Positions 19,676-32,700 of a stretch of 64,000 bases of DNA are shown piece after piece. Numbering within the stretch: position 1 is the stretch's first letter; every line of letters starts with the position of its first letter. The notes under the pieces were generated by a model. The model searched no databases, was not told where the DNA came from, and worked only from the letters and a program-made list of their open reading frames with translations. Made by a program: the position numbers and the translations under genes. Source of the DNA: Chloropicon primus (taxonomy: Eukaryota; Chlorophyta; Chloropicophyceae; Chloropicales; Chloropicaceae); NCBI GenBank assembly GCA_023205875.1, contig CP060756.1, positions 620,001 to 684,000 of the forward strand. Direction: 5' to 3'.

Positions 19676-21038
19676 TCAGCCCCCGAAGCCTCCCTTCTTC
19701 TTGGCGCCGGCTTTCTTGGCGCCAGACTTCACCGAACCCTTGAACTTCGCCTTCTTGGCCTTTGATTTTTTGGGAACAACCTTTGCGATGTTCGGCGCCC
19801 CCGCAGCACTGGGCTTTCCGAAAGAGAACTCCGGGATGGCGGCCTTGGAGGCCGCGGCAGCGGCCTGCTGCTTCGTTACCCCCGCCTTGCTCATCACTTG
19901 TCCCAGGCCCTCGCTTTGCTCCCTCAGCCTCGTCTGCTTCCTCTGGTGCTTGTTCTCCTTGTTGATGTGCACCGCCAGGATGGGGCGCTCCTCCGTGCCC
20001 CTGTTCTGACCTGGCAAGACGGCGCGTCGTGTGTGTCAGTGGCGAGAAGCGCGTCAAGGAAAAACGAAAGAAAGAGCACCCGGGCGCAGACTTACCCCCC
20101 CTGTGTATCATGGACGCGTCGTAGAGAGTCAGGACGCCGGGATCGGCGACCATGTGGACCACCGGCGGAGTCAGCCCCGCCTCGATGATGTTCTTCGCCA
20201 CCCCGACGTTGTTCCCTAGGATCGGTCTCAGCGTGTTCCACGCAAACTCGTGGGCCATCGTGAGGCGGTCGTACATCATCTTGATCTCCGTGGTGAGCTC
20301 CGACAGGACCTCTGCCATCTCGTCCTGGGACTCCCCTGGGGGCTGGTTCGACAGGTGCTTCATCCACTGCATGTAGGCCCTCGGCGTGGGCCTGGGCTGA
20401 ATCTCCGTGGGCCCGTTCATCGCCCCGATGGGCACGAGAGAGATCTGGGCCGTGATGCCCTCGCCGTCAAAGTGCCAGCCCTGGGGCGCGCCCCCCGGGG
20501 CCGCGGTGACGACCTCCGCGAGCATGAGGTTGGGGTAGCCAAACCCGTCGCAAACCGGGCGCCAGCTCGATTCGTCGCCGTGGAAGATAGCCCTCTCGAT
20601 GAAGGGAACCCTCTCCTTGATCGTCTTCGTCGTCGCCAGCTGCTCATCGCTCATCCCGTCGCCCGCAATCCACAGCGTGTACCTGTCACTCGGCGAGTCC
20701 TGCGCGAACGCGGTCCTCCGAATGCCGTGCTCCCTCGCCTCCCTGAGGAGGGTGTCCACCTCCCCCGGGCTCAGCAAGCTCGGGATCCGGACGATCCCCC
20801 ACTTCCCGAACACCGCGGGGGCCTCCGCCACGGAGGGCGCGGTCACCAGCTCCATGAACGCCTTCTGGTCCACGGGAAGCGTGGCCCCGTCCGGCCCGAG
20901 GCTGAGGTCCGTCGCCACCGCCCGCGGCGCCACGGTCACTGCTTCGCGGGGACTCCTCCGCGTTGGCCCCAATCCCAGAGGTCTTGATAGTTCACACGGC
21001 CTCGGGGGACCCCCGATTCCTCCCCTTGGCCCCCTCAC

Positions 21039-21083
<45 letters not shown>
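19676..21083 (-). CDS. PhyH-like 2-oxoglutarate/Fe(II) dioxygenase
   Basis: Two exons, 21083-20096 and 20010-19676, intron 85 bp (GTAAGT...TGCCAG), about 440 residues. The splice joins MIHRGG to QNRGTEERPILAV, restoring the C-terminal active-site region of phytanoyl-CoA-dioxygenase-like enzymes. GWHFDGEG supplies the His-x-Asp iron ligands and MIHRGG the distal His; the arginine of NRGTEERP is the likely 2-oxoglutarate contact. Iron and 2-oxoglutarate use is from family knowledge; substrate unknown. The N-terminus starts in a microsatellite giving alternating Met and Thr, with eight possible in-frame ATGs (21083 down to 21041). The lysine/alanine-rich C-terminal tail (KKAGAKKKGG) is unusual. 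Confidence 0.8.

Positions 21084-21086
<3 letters not shown>
21039..21086. repeat. CATCGT hexanucleotide microsatellite at the start of the PhyH-like gene
   Basis: Eight units of six bases. On the minus strand each unit reads ATGACG, coding Met-Thr, so the first ATG of the oxygenase and the next seven all lie in the repeat. Unit-number changes would alter the N-terminus but keep frame. Confidence 0.95.
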
Positions 21087-21088
<2 letters not shown>

Positions 21089-21430
21089 AATCGTCACAGC
21101 AAAAGTGCAACAGCCCGGACAAAACCTGACCCTCTCCCGGCTTTGAGTTCGGAATATCAGAAGAGTTTCAGTTTCCCCAAAAAGTTCTGATTTCGCAGCA
21201 CACGGGTCACCGCCTCCACCCCAGCCTCCCTCGCCCACAACAACACCCACAACAAACTCCCTCTCCTCTCTCCTCTCTGCCTCTCTCTGTCGAGTGCGCC
21301 TCCGTTGCTTCCGCTCGTCGTGCGATGCCGAGCGAGCGATTTAGAGAACAAGCGAACGAATGAAGGAGCGGATCCACTCCGCACTCCTCCCCCCTTTGCC
21401 TCTCTCGGTTGCCTCCGACCAAGGGAGCCA

Positions 21431-21461
<31 letters not shown>

Positions 21462-21768
21462 GTCTGTTTTTGGATAAGGTAGGTATTAGGTGTATGACAT
21501 CCTTGTTTGGTGTAATGATATACAAAACTAAAACGTGGAAAAGCCTCGGTCTCGTTGTCGATCGAGGGTGATGATGAGGTAACTGTTTGACAAGGTTTTT
21601 CGCCAAGGGGACGACGCGGGGAGCACGGTTGGGGGATACAGTGCGAGGCTACGTCTCGTGAGCTTTGGTTTGACACCTCAGTTGAAGATTTTGGCGGGCG
21701 GAGTGCTCGAGGAGGTTGGGGAGAAGGGTGAGGGGGGGTAGGGATTCAGGTTTTTTGTGGAGGGGAGT
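21084..21768. other. Divergent promoter region between the PhyH-like gene and SnRK1
   Basis: Contains a CT run at about 21431-21452, GA on the sense strand of the PhyH-like gene. No gene is supported here. Confidence 0.5.
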
Positions 21769-23546
21769 ATGGGTGACCAGGAGATGGCGCAAGAAGAGGG
21801 GCCTTCCTCGTCCAAGGGGAGGGAGGAGGGTGCGAGCGTCCAGCCACGAGGGGGCGAAGCGAACGCGGGAGCCCAGGCCATGAGCACGGATATCTCGGGA
21901 CACGTCCAGCAGGGGGACTCCCTCCTCCTGAGTTATCGAATAAGCAGGACGCTTGGCTTTGGGTCCTTCGGGAAGGTCAAGATTGGGGAGCATATTCTCA
22001 CGGGGCACAAGGTGAGTTCTTCTGCGGGCTTCGGGGGAGCCTTCCCTCACTTCCTTTCCTCTCTCTCTCTCTCTTCTCTCTCCCTTCTCTCTCCCTTCTC
22101 TCGCTGTTGGCTGCTGGCATTTCCTCGCTTCGCCTCTTGTGCCCCCTCCGCGTTTCTGACTCTTCCCCTTTTACGCCAAATGCTTCTCTCTCTCTCTCTC
22201 TCTCCCTTTGTCCGCAGGTCGCCATCAAGGTCTTGAACCGGCTCAAGGTGAAGTCCATGGATATGGAGGAGAAGGTCCGCAGGGAAATAAAGATACTGAG
22301 GCTGTTCAGGCACCCGCACATCATCAAGCTGTACGAGGTGATAGAAACGAAGGAGGACATCTACCTGGTGATGGAGTACGTCAAGTCCGGGGAGCTCTTT
22401 GACTACATCGTGGAGAAGGGCAGACTGGTGGAGGACGAGGCCCGGCGGTTCTTCCAGCAGATCATCAGCGGAGTGGAGTACTGCCACAGGAACATGGTTG
22501 TCCACAGGGACCTGAAGCCGGAGAACCTGTTGCTTGACTCCAGGGGGAACATAAAGCTGGCCGATTTCGGTCTTAGCAACATCATGAGGGACGGGCACCT
22601 CCTCAAGACGAGTTGCGGGTCTCCCAACTACGCGGCCCCCGAAGTGATATCGGGAAAGCTGTACGCGGGCACGGAGGTGGACGTTTGGTCCTGCGGCGTG
22701 ATCCTCTACGCCCTGCTGTGCGGCAGCCTGCCCTTTGACGACGAGAACATCCCGAACTTGTTCAGAAAGATCAAGAACGGGCTCTTCAACCTGCCGAACC
22801 ACCTCTCGCCCCACTCGAGGGACCTCATCTCGAAGATGCTGATCGTGGACCCCCTCAAGCGGATCACCATTCCCGAGATCAGGCAGCACTTGTGGTTCGC
22901 GTACAACCTGCCGCGGTACCTCGCGGTTGGCCACCCCGAGACGGTCCTTTCGGCCCACTCCGTCGATGAGGATGTCCTGAAGGAGGTTGTGAGGCTTGGG
23001 TTTGACAGGGAGGCCGTGATCGAGTCGCTCAAGTGGAGGATCCCAGACAAGGCTGTTGTCACGTACTACCTCCTGCTCGATAACAGGCAGCACCCGGACG
23101 TTGGGTACATGGGGGCTCCCGCGGACATTAACGAGATCATCCCAAGCGTGCAGATGGGGGCTGGGGGGCCTGGCCACTGGACGGGCGGGCTCCAGAGGAG
23201 GCCCAGCGCTGCTGCCGCGGCCTTGATGCAGCAGAGGATCTTTGCGGAAAGGCACTGGACCTTGGGCACCCAGTCACGTAAGACGCCGGCGAACATCATG
23301 GAGTCCATCTACAGCGCCCTTGTGGCGACGAACGCGTGCTGGAAGAGGCTGGGGCCCTACATTCTCAAGGCAAGATACTCGCTAGGGAACGAGCCGGGAC
23401 AGGAGGAGCAGAAGAATGTTATCAAGATCGAAATTCAAGTGTACAAGCTCAAGGAAGAGTGCTGGCAAATCGATATACAAAAGCTCTCCGGAGGGGTGCT
23501 CCAGTACTTGGACTTGTGCAGCAAGCTCTTGAAGCACCTTTCGTAG
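21769..23546 (+). CDS. SnRK1/AMPK/SNF1 energy-sensing protein kinase, catalytic subunit
   Basis: Exon 1 21769-22011, intron 22012-22217 (206 bp, with CT runs), exon 2 22218-23546; 523 residues. The ATG at 21769 is the first true ATG; an open frame before it starts at GTG. The kinase domain runs from about 45 to 305: GFGSFGKV glycine loop, VAIKVL lysine (first codons of exon 2), VHRDLKPEN, ADFGLSN and the activation loop LKTSCGSPNYAAPE with the threonine phosphorylated in this family. VVRLGFDREAVIESL is the UBA-like autoinhibitory segment, and the C-terminal 110 residues are a KA1-type regulatory domain (VYKLKEECWQIDIQ). SnRK1 acts in a trimer with beta and gamma subunits to signal low energy. 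Confidence 0.95.
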
Positions 23547-23738
23547 GGCTCACGAGGATGCTTTACTGCTGACGGGGGAGGTGGTTTTTCGTATGCTTGA
23601 GAGAGCGAGTAGGAGTGGGAGCTGCAAGGAGTGGGAGCTGCACAAAGTGTTAGTTTGTCGAAAGTAAAATAATTATGATAAAATACAAACGGAATGGTAT
23701 CCTCCAAAAGATTTGGTTTTACAAAAACAATAAATGCC

Positions 23739-26700
23739 TCACACATTCTGAAGAACACCGTAATTGATCTTGCCCTGCGCGGAGGGGAAGATTTCAGGGT
23801 AGCCCGTAGCAGGCTCAGGCGCGACCTTGTGGGTCTTCTCTGCGCCTCTTCCGCAGCACCTCGAGCAGGACCTCATGCACTGCCTATAGAAAAGGGCCCA
23901 GATCAGGATGAAGCCCGTGCAAGCAGCGATGCCAATGATGCTCTCTTCGCTTACCCTCGGCTCTCCCTCCTTTGTCGTGATCTGAATTGGAGGTGTCAAG
24001 TCGTCAGGGTTCTCGCTCTTCATGGTCACGGCGACCACGGGGTAGCTTATCGAAAACTCGTTGCTCACGATCTTCTCTTGCAGGTCACTCGCGACACCCG
24101 CTGCAGGCTTTGCAGGGTCATCAAGGATGTAAAAGTCGAAGACAGTGGAACCTGGAGTCGCACCCAGGATCATGATGCGCTCTTTCGCGATCCCGAGCTC
24201 CTTCACGAGGTCGTCCTTGAAGACATTCTGGTGGAACTCTGGCGCCTTGAGGTAGTCTTGGAAAGGAAGCTTGACTTTCATGGTGACCTTGACGGGATCC
24301 AAGATGCAGGAGCCGTCGTCCTTGTTCGCCTTTGCGTCAAAATTCACAGACTTTGCGTTTGTGCAGCCTGGGAACACGCAAGAGGCGTCCAGGACGGTTG
24401 CCAGAGGGTTGAAATTCTCCGCAGAAGCGTCGGTGCAACCAAATAGAGTGAAGGAAAACTTCCCTGGCGCGGAAACTGCGCCGTTCACGTCGATGAGCAC
24501 AGGCACGTCGATGCCTTCGCCCTCGGGCACTCTGCAGGTCAACTTGGTGTGAGGAATCAGCATCGCGATATCCGTGCACACGAAAGAGCCCAGGCCGACA
24601 GTGACGTCCTTTGCATCAGAGCCAAAGTCCTGCCCCGCGATCGTGATGACCGCCCCCTTGGCTCCAGTGGTGGGAGAGATGCTGCCAATGCTCGAGGGCC
24701 TGTACGAAAAGTCGCTTCCGGAGATCCCTTGGCCGTCCACGTTGAGCTCCCAGGCGACCTTTGCCCCCGTACCGGCTGCGACGCTGCAGGTCATGGAAGT
24801 GTCCGTCGCCACAACCTTCAGGTTGGTGCAAGGCGCGGCATTGATCGTCATGGAGCTGAGCGACGCAGATGACCCGAAGCCCGTGCCAGTTATCGTCACG
24901 ACGCCCCCGGAGGTCGAGACCTTTGACATGGACGTGATTGTCGGTGGCAAGTACGAGAATGATGGCTCGTCCAGGCCAACGACGCTCGTCGTGTGGTACT
25001 GGGATTCCACGCCATCGCCATACGGGACGACGACTTGAACGCCCCTCTTCAGCCCCGTGCTCACAGGAGCAACGAAGGTGAACTGAGTGTCGTCCGTCAC
25101 CATGCTCACCGTGGTCGCAAAATGGACTTGATCGCTGTTCTTGGTGTCCATATCCGTCATCAGAGAAAGCCCGATGAGTGCCCCGCTCTTTCCAAAGTTG
25201 GTCCCCGTCACGGTGATCGTTTCGCCACCCTTGGCAACCGAAGGGCTGATGCTCTGCACCGTTGGCGTCTTGTACGAGGTGACACTCTTGGTGACAGAAG
25301 CGTAGCCGCCCACCGTGATCGTCGTTGGAAGATTGCTTCCCACGCCGTGGTCCAGGTCGCACTTGGCCCCAACGTCAGCAACGTGAACGGTCGGGTTGGA
25401 GCACGTGATGTTCTTCCCGTCGTGTCCCAGGACGGTGATCCCATTCATGCCTTCTGACCCCACGGGACCCAAGTACTTGCCAGTCAACTCGAGGACTCCG
25501 CCGGCCGTTGCCACTGGAGCCACGGAAGTGATCTCAGGACGAGGGAAGGAGAACAGTTTGGTGTAGTCGAGGTTGTCCCCGATGGGCAGAGGCTTTGGAA
25601 TCTCGCAGCTCGACGCGGAATCCTGGCCCGCAACCTCAATCACAACAGGCAGCTCGTTGCCAAATCCTGGTGGCACGTCGAAAACCAACCGGTAGTCCTT
25701 CGTGAAGGTGTTGGGCAGGCCATAGCTTTGGTCGAGGACCACGGCGTCTTGCACAAAGTACTCGCCGGAACCCGGGTTCGCCTGAATGATGTACTCGGGC
25801 TTCCTTATCTTGGCCTTGATGGCGCCGTTCTGGTCACCAAAATTGGTTCCAGTCACAGTGATCGTATGCACCACGGCCGAGGACGTGAGATCGGGCACGC
25901 TGCCGGTAATGGCTTCGATGCCAGGGCAAACGTACCTGAACTTCTTCGCACCACTCGTGTTGGAATCGATGCTCGAGGCCTCGGTGATCTTGATGAAAAC
26001 GTCAAGGTCCTTGCCGACGCCAGAAGGGGCGGTGCATTTGATTGTGGAGTTCTCCGTCGTAACAGGAGAGGCGCATGCCGCCCCGCCCAAAGTCACCTTG
26101 TAGGGCACCGTGCCCTCCGGACCAAAGTTTCCTCCGGAGATCTCAACCTCCCCGCCAGCCGTGCCGACGGGGGTGACGCCCGTGACGTAAGGCGCGAGAT
26201 AGCTGAAAGTTATGTTCTGATCCAAAACGCTTTCCACCCCGTCAACCACGACTCTCACTGGAACGTTTTCTCCGGCTCCCGGAGGGACCTTGCCGACGAC
26301 TTCGACCATGTCGTCTCCCATGAAGAACATACGGATGGAGCTCTGCTCCGAGAACACCTCCCCGACCTTCAACTTGAGCTTGGTGAAGTCGTCGCCAAAG
26401 TTCTTGCCAGTCACAGTGATCATCGTCTTGCCCGCATTCAGGTCTGCCGTGGTCTGCTGCTTCGGAGCGATCGTCATCGGCTGTGGCGGGTGGTAGGACA
26501 TCTTGTTCTTCCCAGTCTCCGCCGAGTTCTGGGTTCCGACCCCGACCACAATACTGTAGTTTCCTCCGGTGCCTTTGGCGATGTTGCAAGTAATCTCCTT
26601 GTGCCCCACGGACACCGTAATGTTGGTGCACGGCAGAGCGGTGCTTTCCGAGGACGTTATGGTCACCTCGGGCGTTGCCACCCCATTCGTCTCGTCAGGG

Positions 26701-29700
26701 ACTGGGCCGAAATTCTCCCCGGCGATCGTCAGGACTCCCCCGGCTGTGGGGACGTAAGAAGCAGAAGAAACGATTGGCGCAAGATACGAAAGCTTGGCCT
26801 TTCCGGAGTCGCCGCTGCTGGCCCCTCTCATCGTGACAACCACGTCGTGGTTGATCCCCAAGCCCGGGGGAGCCAGGCAGACGATCTCCGTTCCTGACTT
26901 CTTGACCATGGAATCCGAGCAGAGCCCGGACCCCACCGTGATGCTCTCAAAGTAGTTCTGATAGCAGGCCCCCGCAGGCCCAAAGTTTTGCCCCGTGATC
27001 GTGATGGGCGTTCCCTCGGACTTGGACGTCGTAACGCTGCCAATGATGGGGTTGTCGTACGAAAAGCTATTCGTCGTCGTGCCGTTCGACTCCTGCCCGT
27101 TCACGTCAATCACAATCGGCACGTTCTTTCCCACACTCACTGGGACGACGCAGAGGGCCTGGACGTGCGGGGAGCCCTTGACTATCGTGGACGAGAGGCA
27201 GGGAACGCCTCCGCAAGACTCGTCGCCCACGCCCTTCACTTTGATTGTGATCGCGCTGTCTTCGGTTCCAAAGTTCTTTCCGGTAACCACGATCTGGTCT
27301 CCGGCCCTTCCTGCCGCTGGGGCGACGCTGGTGACCTCCGGTGGCGGATAGCTGAACTTTCCCTCCCCCGTGGCTCCAGACTTTTGGCCTGCGATTGTGA
27401 CGTACACATTATACGCCGCTCCCGTTCCCGGCAGGACGTCGCAAGTCATCTCAGTGTCCTCCACCGTCACGATCATGTTCGTGCAAGTCATCGCACCGAC
27501 GGAGGACACGATCTGCACCTCGTCGATCTGCAGCTTTTGGCCCACCGGGCCGAAGCCTCCGCCGACCACGGTGATCTGCCCGCCCTCGGTCGTCGCCGGA
27601 GGCACAGTCGAAGAGACCGTCGGTATCTTGAAGTCCACGTTCCGAGTCGCGAGGGAGGAGTAATCGGCTTCCCTGCCATTGATGAGAACGCTCAGCTGGT
27701 TGGCTTTTCCGAAGCCTGTGGGAACCTTCATGACAATTTCGGTGTCCGAGATCGTCGTGACGTTCGTCTCCTGCCCGACATTCGTGAAGCTCCCGTGAGA
27801 CGCAGACGCTTTCAAGAGGAGGGAGCTCTTGTGGTCCCCAAAGTTGGTACCAGTGATCGTAATCTCCTCGTTCTTCGCGACCAGGGTTGGGGACAACTGC
27901 GTTATCGCAGGCTGGTTGAACTTGAACATGCTCGCGCCCCCCGTGGAAGCGATCCCGTCGATGGTGGCCACGACGTCCATCAACCCGTCCCCGTCCAGGT
28001 CGCTCGCCGCAAAATCGCCTCCGTTCGCTGTAGTCTGCGCTTTTGGCATCTCGCAGGTGATCGTGGTCGCAACAGCGGTCACAGTCGCGCTTGCGCAAGT
28101 CGCTGAGCCGAACTTGACGCTGGTGATCTGGCCCGCGCCAGTGGGCCCAAAGTTCGTTCCGGTCACTGTTATCGTTCCCCCCATGGGCCCGACTGCCGTG
28201 ACGCCGGTCACGGTCGGGGTCCCGTACGTGAACCTGGCGCCATCCGTGTTGACCACGGTGTCCACCTCCACGTAGAGCACCTGGTTTGCTCCGGTGCCCA
28301 GCGGAACCGTTCCAGTGATCTTCGTGCTGCTCAGCACTTGCACATCAGTCAGGTAGTTCTTAGCCCCAGAGCCGCTCACTTTGAAGTACACCGTCGTCTT
28401 CGAAAGTCCAGTCGTTCCCGCGGCGCCGTACCCAAAGTCTGCTCCCTCTATGGTGACCTTCGTGCCGAGGCCGCCGGTGCTCGGTGTGATGCTTGATATC
28501 GTGGGCAAGTTGTAACTGAATTTGCCGTTCCCGGTGGTCTGGGACGTCTCCCCGTTCAGCTTGACCACCACGTTGTAGCCCTGACCGATGCCCTGCTGGA
28601 AGTCGCAAGTAATTGCCGAGGTCGCGACTGTGACTTGGGCGTTCGTGCAAAACTCGCCGTCGATCGTGACGAAGTTGATCTGCGACGTGCCCACGGGTCC
28701 GAAGTGCTTTCCTGTGATGGTCACCGTGCCTCCCGACGTTGGAATCGTGCTCACGGACGTGACCTGAGGGCCATAGTAGGACAGGAGACCGTTACCGGTG
28801 GTTCCGGTGTTTTGCCCCCTGATGTAAAGCTGGACGTTCAGGCTCGATCCCGTGCCCGCGGCAGCAGTGAAAACGATCTCGGTGTTCGCCTTCGTGACCG
28901 ACGGGTTGATCGTGCTCAGGCTCTGCTGCACGCCTCCGACGAAGACGCTCTCGATGTTGGCATCGCTTCCCGTGGGACCAAAGTTCGTTCCCGTGACTGT
29001 GACTGGGCCCCCGAACATGGAGACGTCCGAGACGCTCGTGATGCTTGGGCCGGAATAAGCGTACTCGCCGGTGCCCGTCTGGCCTTCCACCGCAACAGCG
29101 ACCTGCACCCCGGAGATGACGGTCTTGTCGAGGTAAGCAGGGGCCGTGCAGGTGATCTGCGTGTGCCCTGCGGAAATGACAGGGCTCGTGCAAGCGTTGC
29201 CAGCGATCGTCACGCTCAAAGATGGGTCCGCCGCGGTCGGAACCTTCTTCGTGGCATCCCCCGCCGCTGGACCAAAGTTCGTGCCCGTGATGGTCACGGT
29301 GTCCCCGCCAAAGTAGGACGTCGTGGTCGAGGAAGATATCAAGGGAATGCTGTATCCGAACTTTGCGGTCCCGCCCGTGGCGGCAATGGCGTTGACGCTG
29401 AAGGCGACGTCGTAGTTCCTACCCGCACCAGGACCGAATAGGCACATCGCTTGGGTGTCCGCCACGGTGATGTAGGGGTTCGCGCACTCGACCCCACCAA
29501 TCGTCAAGGACGTCAAGGCTTGAGATGGACCAAAGTTCGTTCCAGTGATGGTGACCCACGCCCCAGCAGTGGTGGAGTAGGCCCCGTACCCAGTAGTCGT
29601 CCATGTTGGGCCCGTCGAGATCGCAGCGACTGAGGTCACCGCTGGGGCCACGTACGAAAAGGCCGTGTCCCCGCCCGTAGCCGTCTGCCCCCCGATCACG

Positions 29701-32700
29701 AGGGTCACGGCGAGCCCTTGGCCGGAGCCCGCCGGCGCCTTTGCCGTGATCTGCGTGTTCGCAACAGACACCGTGGCTTCCGTGAAGTCCACTTGGGTTC
29801 CCGTCGTCGCGTCCGTGGTCAGCTTCAAGCTCGTGATCTCCGTCGCTCCGAGCGGCCCAAAGTTCGTTCCAGTGATCGTAACGGTCGCTCCCGCCGTGCT
29901 GCTTTGGGTGACGGAGGTGATCGTCGGGGGCTCGTACCTCATCTGCGCGGCATTCGTGGCGAGGGCTCCGGCCGTCGTGCCGTTCACCGAGACCGTGAAG
30001 GAGAACGTCTTGGTTCCAGCGCCCGGGGGGGCGGTGAATGTGATCGCCGTGTTCGCAGTCGCGACCGTGGCACTGCTGCCGGCCGGCGTCACCGCAGTGG
30101 AAGAGCTGTCCCAAACAATTTTCATGATGTTGGCCGTGCCCACGGGCCCAAAGTTGGTGCCCGACACGGTGAGGGTGCCTCCGGCCGTTGGCACCGTCGT
30201 CGCGATCAAGTTTCCTGAATCGACCGTGATGGTGGGCCCGGAGAAGTCCAAGATCCCGTCACCCCCAGTGGACTGGATGTTGTTCACGGTGACGACCACG
30301 CTGTAATCGTCGCCGATGTGCTCCTTGAAGTACCCCTGGATCTGGGTCCCGGACGTCACCACGGACACCGTCGTGGCAGTCTCAAACTCTTTTCCGTAGG
30401 TGTAAGAAGCAGAACCCGTGCAAGTGGAGCTCGAGGTGAGAGCGCACATCTTTATGGAGTTGATGTGCGTCCCGTCCCCGAAGTTCTTGCCGGTGATGAC
30501 AACTGGGGTGTTGCCCTTCACGCCGTGGTAATTGATCGCAGGGACGGCGGTGATGACCGGGCCCTCGTACTTGAGCAAGCCATTTCCGGTCGTGCCGCTC
30601 GTCTGCCCGTCAATGGTCACGGACACGTCTCGAGTAGCGTCGTTGCAGACCGTGGAGCAGGTAATCGTGCACGTCAGCGAGGTGTGCGAGGACACCGTCG
30701 GGGACGAGCACGTGGTGGTGCCGTCCCCCGTGACCGTGACCGATATCTTCGTGGCACTCAGACCGGTGGGCCCCAAGTTCGTTCCCGCCAGGACCAGGGA
30801 GCCACCGAAGATGGACGGCTTCGTGGTGATCGAGGTCACCGTCGGCCCGTTGTAGGAGAAGAGCGTGTTCGTGTCCGACGCCTGCCCGCCCATGGTGACA
30901 ATGGCAGGGTAGCCCGTGCCCGTGCCCCCCGTGGTGTAGCTGCCGACAATCTTGGTGTGAGCCTCGGTGATCGAGGGGTTGCTCACGGCGGCGCTGTTCA
31001 GGGTCACGGACTCCACGCTCGATCCGGTGGGACCGAAGTTCGTGCCCGTTATCGTGACGGTGCCTCCCACGGTGTCCACCGATGTGACGGAGGTCACCGT
31101 GGGCTTTGCGTACTTGAACACCGTGTTCGCGGAGGACGTGATGGACGCCCCGTTCGTGAGCTTGACCTGCAGATCGAGATTGCCCCCGAACCCGGCCGGG
31201 ACCGTGCACTTGAGGCTCGTGTGCGAGACCACCGTCACCGAGGAGCAATCGTAAGTCCCCGCCTTCACGGTCACGTAAGTGTTCCCAGCAGGACCAAAGC
31301 TCGTTCCCGTCACGGTGATCTCTCCTCCGGTTGTGACGATCCCGTTCGCCGGCGTCATCGATGCAACGGTCGGGTTGGCCACGACAAGCTTCTCGTTGCC
31401 GGTGGCGCCACTGTCGAGGGTGCCGTCAAACATCTTCACCGTGATCTTCGTGTTGATCGGCACGCCTGTTCCCATCGTACAAGTGATCTTCGTGTTCGCG
31501 GTCGTCACTTGCGGATTGGTGCAAGCGATCGTGCTGGAGCACGTGGCGTCCGCGCAAAGCGTCACCCCCGCGGTCGAGTACGTTCCCGTGTTGAAATAAT
31601 CCGCAGTCGCCTTGACGGGCCCAAAGTTGTCTCCCGTGATCGTGATCACACCCCCCGATGTCGGGGCGCTGCTCACGGAGGTGATCACTGGGCCGATGTA
31701 CGAAAACTTTCCGGTTCCCCCGGAGGAGGCCTGGTTGAACAGCGTCATGCTGATGTCCGCACCCTGGGTCGACAGCGGGGCGGTGCTCGTCGCAGGACTC
31801 GTCGTCGCGGTGATTTGGGTGTCGCTCACCACCTCCTTGGTGCCCGTGTTCACCTGGGTGCCGCCGATGGTCAAAGTCTCCGTGCCGTACGTCGCGTCCG
31901 CGTTGCCAAACGTTCTCGCGGGCCCGAAGTTCCTTCCGGTGATCGTGATCGCGGTGCTGGACGTCGGCCCCCCGCCGAACTGCGATCCCGTGGACGTCCC
32001 GGTGATCACGGGGCCCTCGTACGAGAAGGCTGTGAAGGTGTTCGACGTCTGGCCGCCCACCACCAAGGACACCGTTGGAGTCATCGTGTTCCCGGTGGTC
32101 TTGTAGTCCTTAAAGTACGCGCAGATCGTGGTGTGCTCCGTGGAAGTCTTCGGGGTGCACTTCCCCGAGGGAGTGTCGTTGGTGTTGGTCCCCACGGTCG
32201 CGTGCACAAAGAACCCGCTGCTCCCTATGTTGACCCTCGTGACGGCTTGGTTCAGGGGACCAAAGTTCCTCCCCGTGATGGTCACCTCCGCTCCGTGGAA
32301 CGACACGGTCCCGATCGAGGTGATTACGGGTCCTTCGTACTGGAACTTGGAGGACCCCGTCCCCGTGAGGCTGTCGCAAACCACCTGAACGTCGTAAAGC
32401 TTGGTCAGGTCGTCCGTGTTCGCGGCAGTCGCCACCGAGGCGGCGGGCATCGTGCAAGTGAACTCCGTGTGGGCCGTGCTCACCGTGGCCGACGTGCAGG
32501 CGAAGGACGTCCCGCCCCCGCTCGGGGTGATCGTAACGGTCAAGCTCGTGTCTTTTGGACCAAAGTTCGTGCCGGTGAAGGTTGTGGTGTAGCCCAAGAA
32601 GCTCCCGAGGGCCTTGGTCGAGATGCTCGGCACGCTGTACGAGAACTTGCCGTTCCCCGTGGCCCCACTCGACAGGGTGCTGACCGTCACCGTGACGTCC

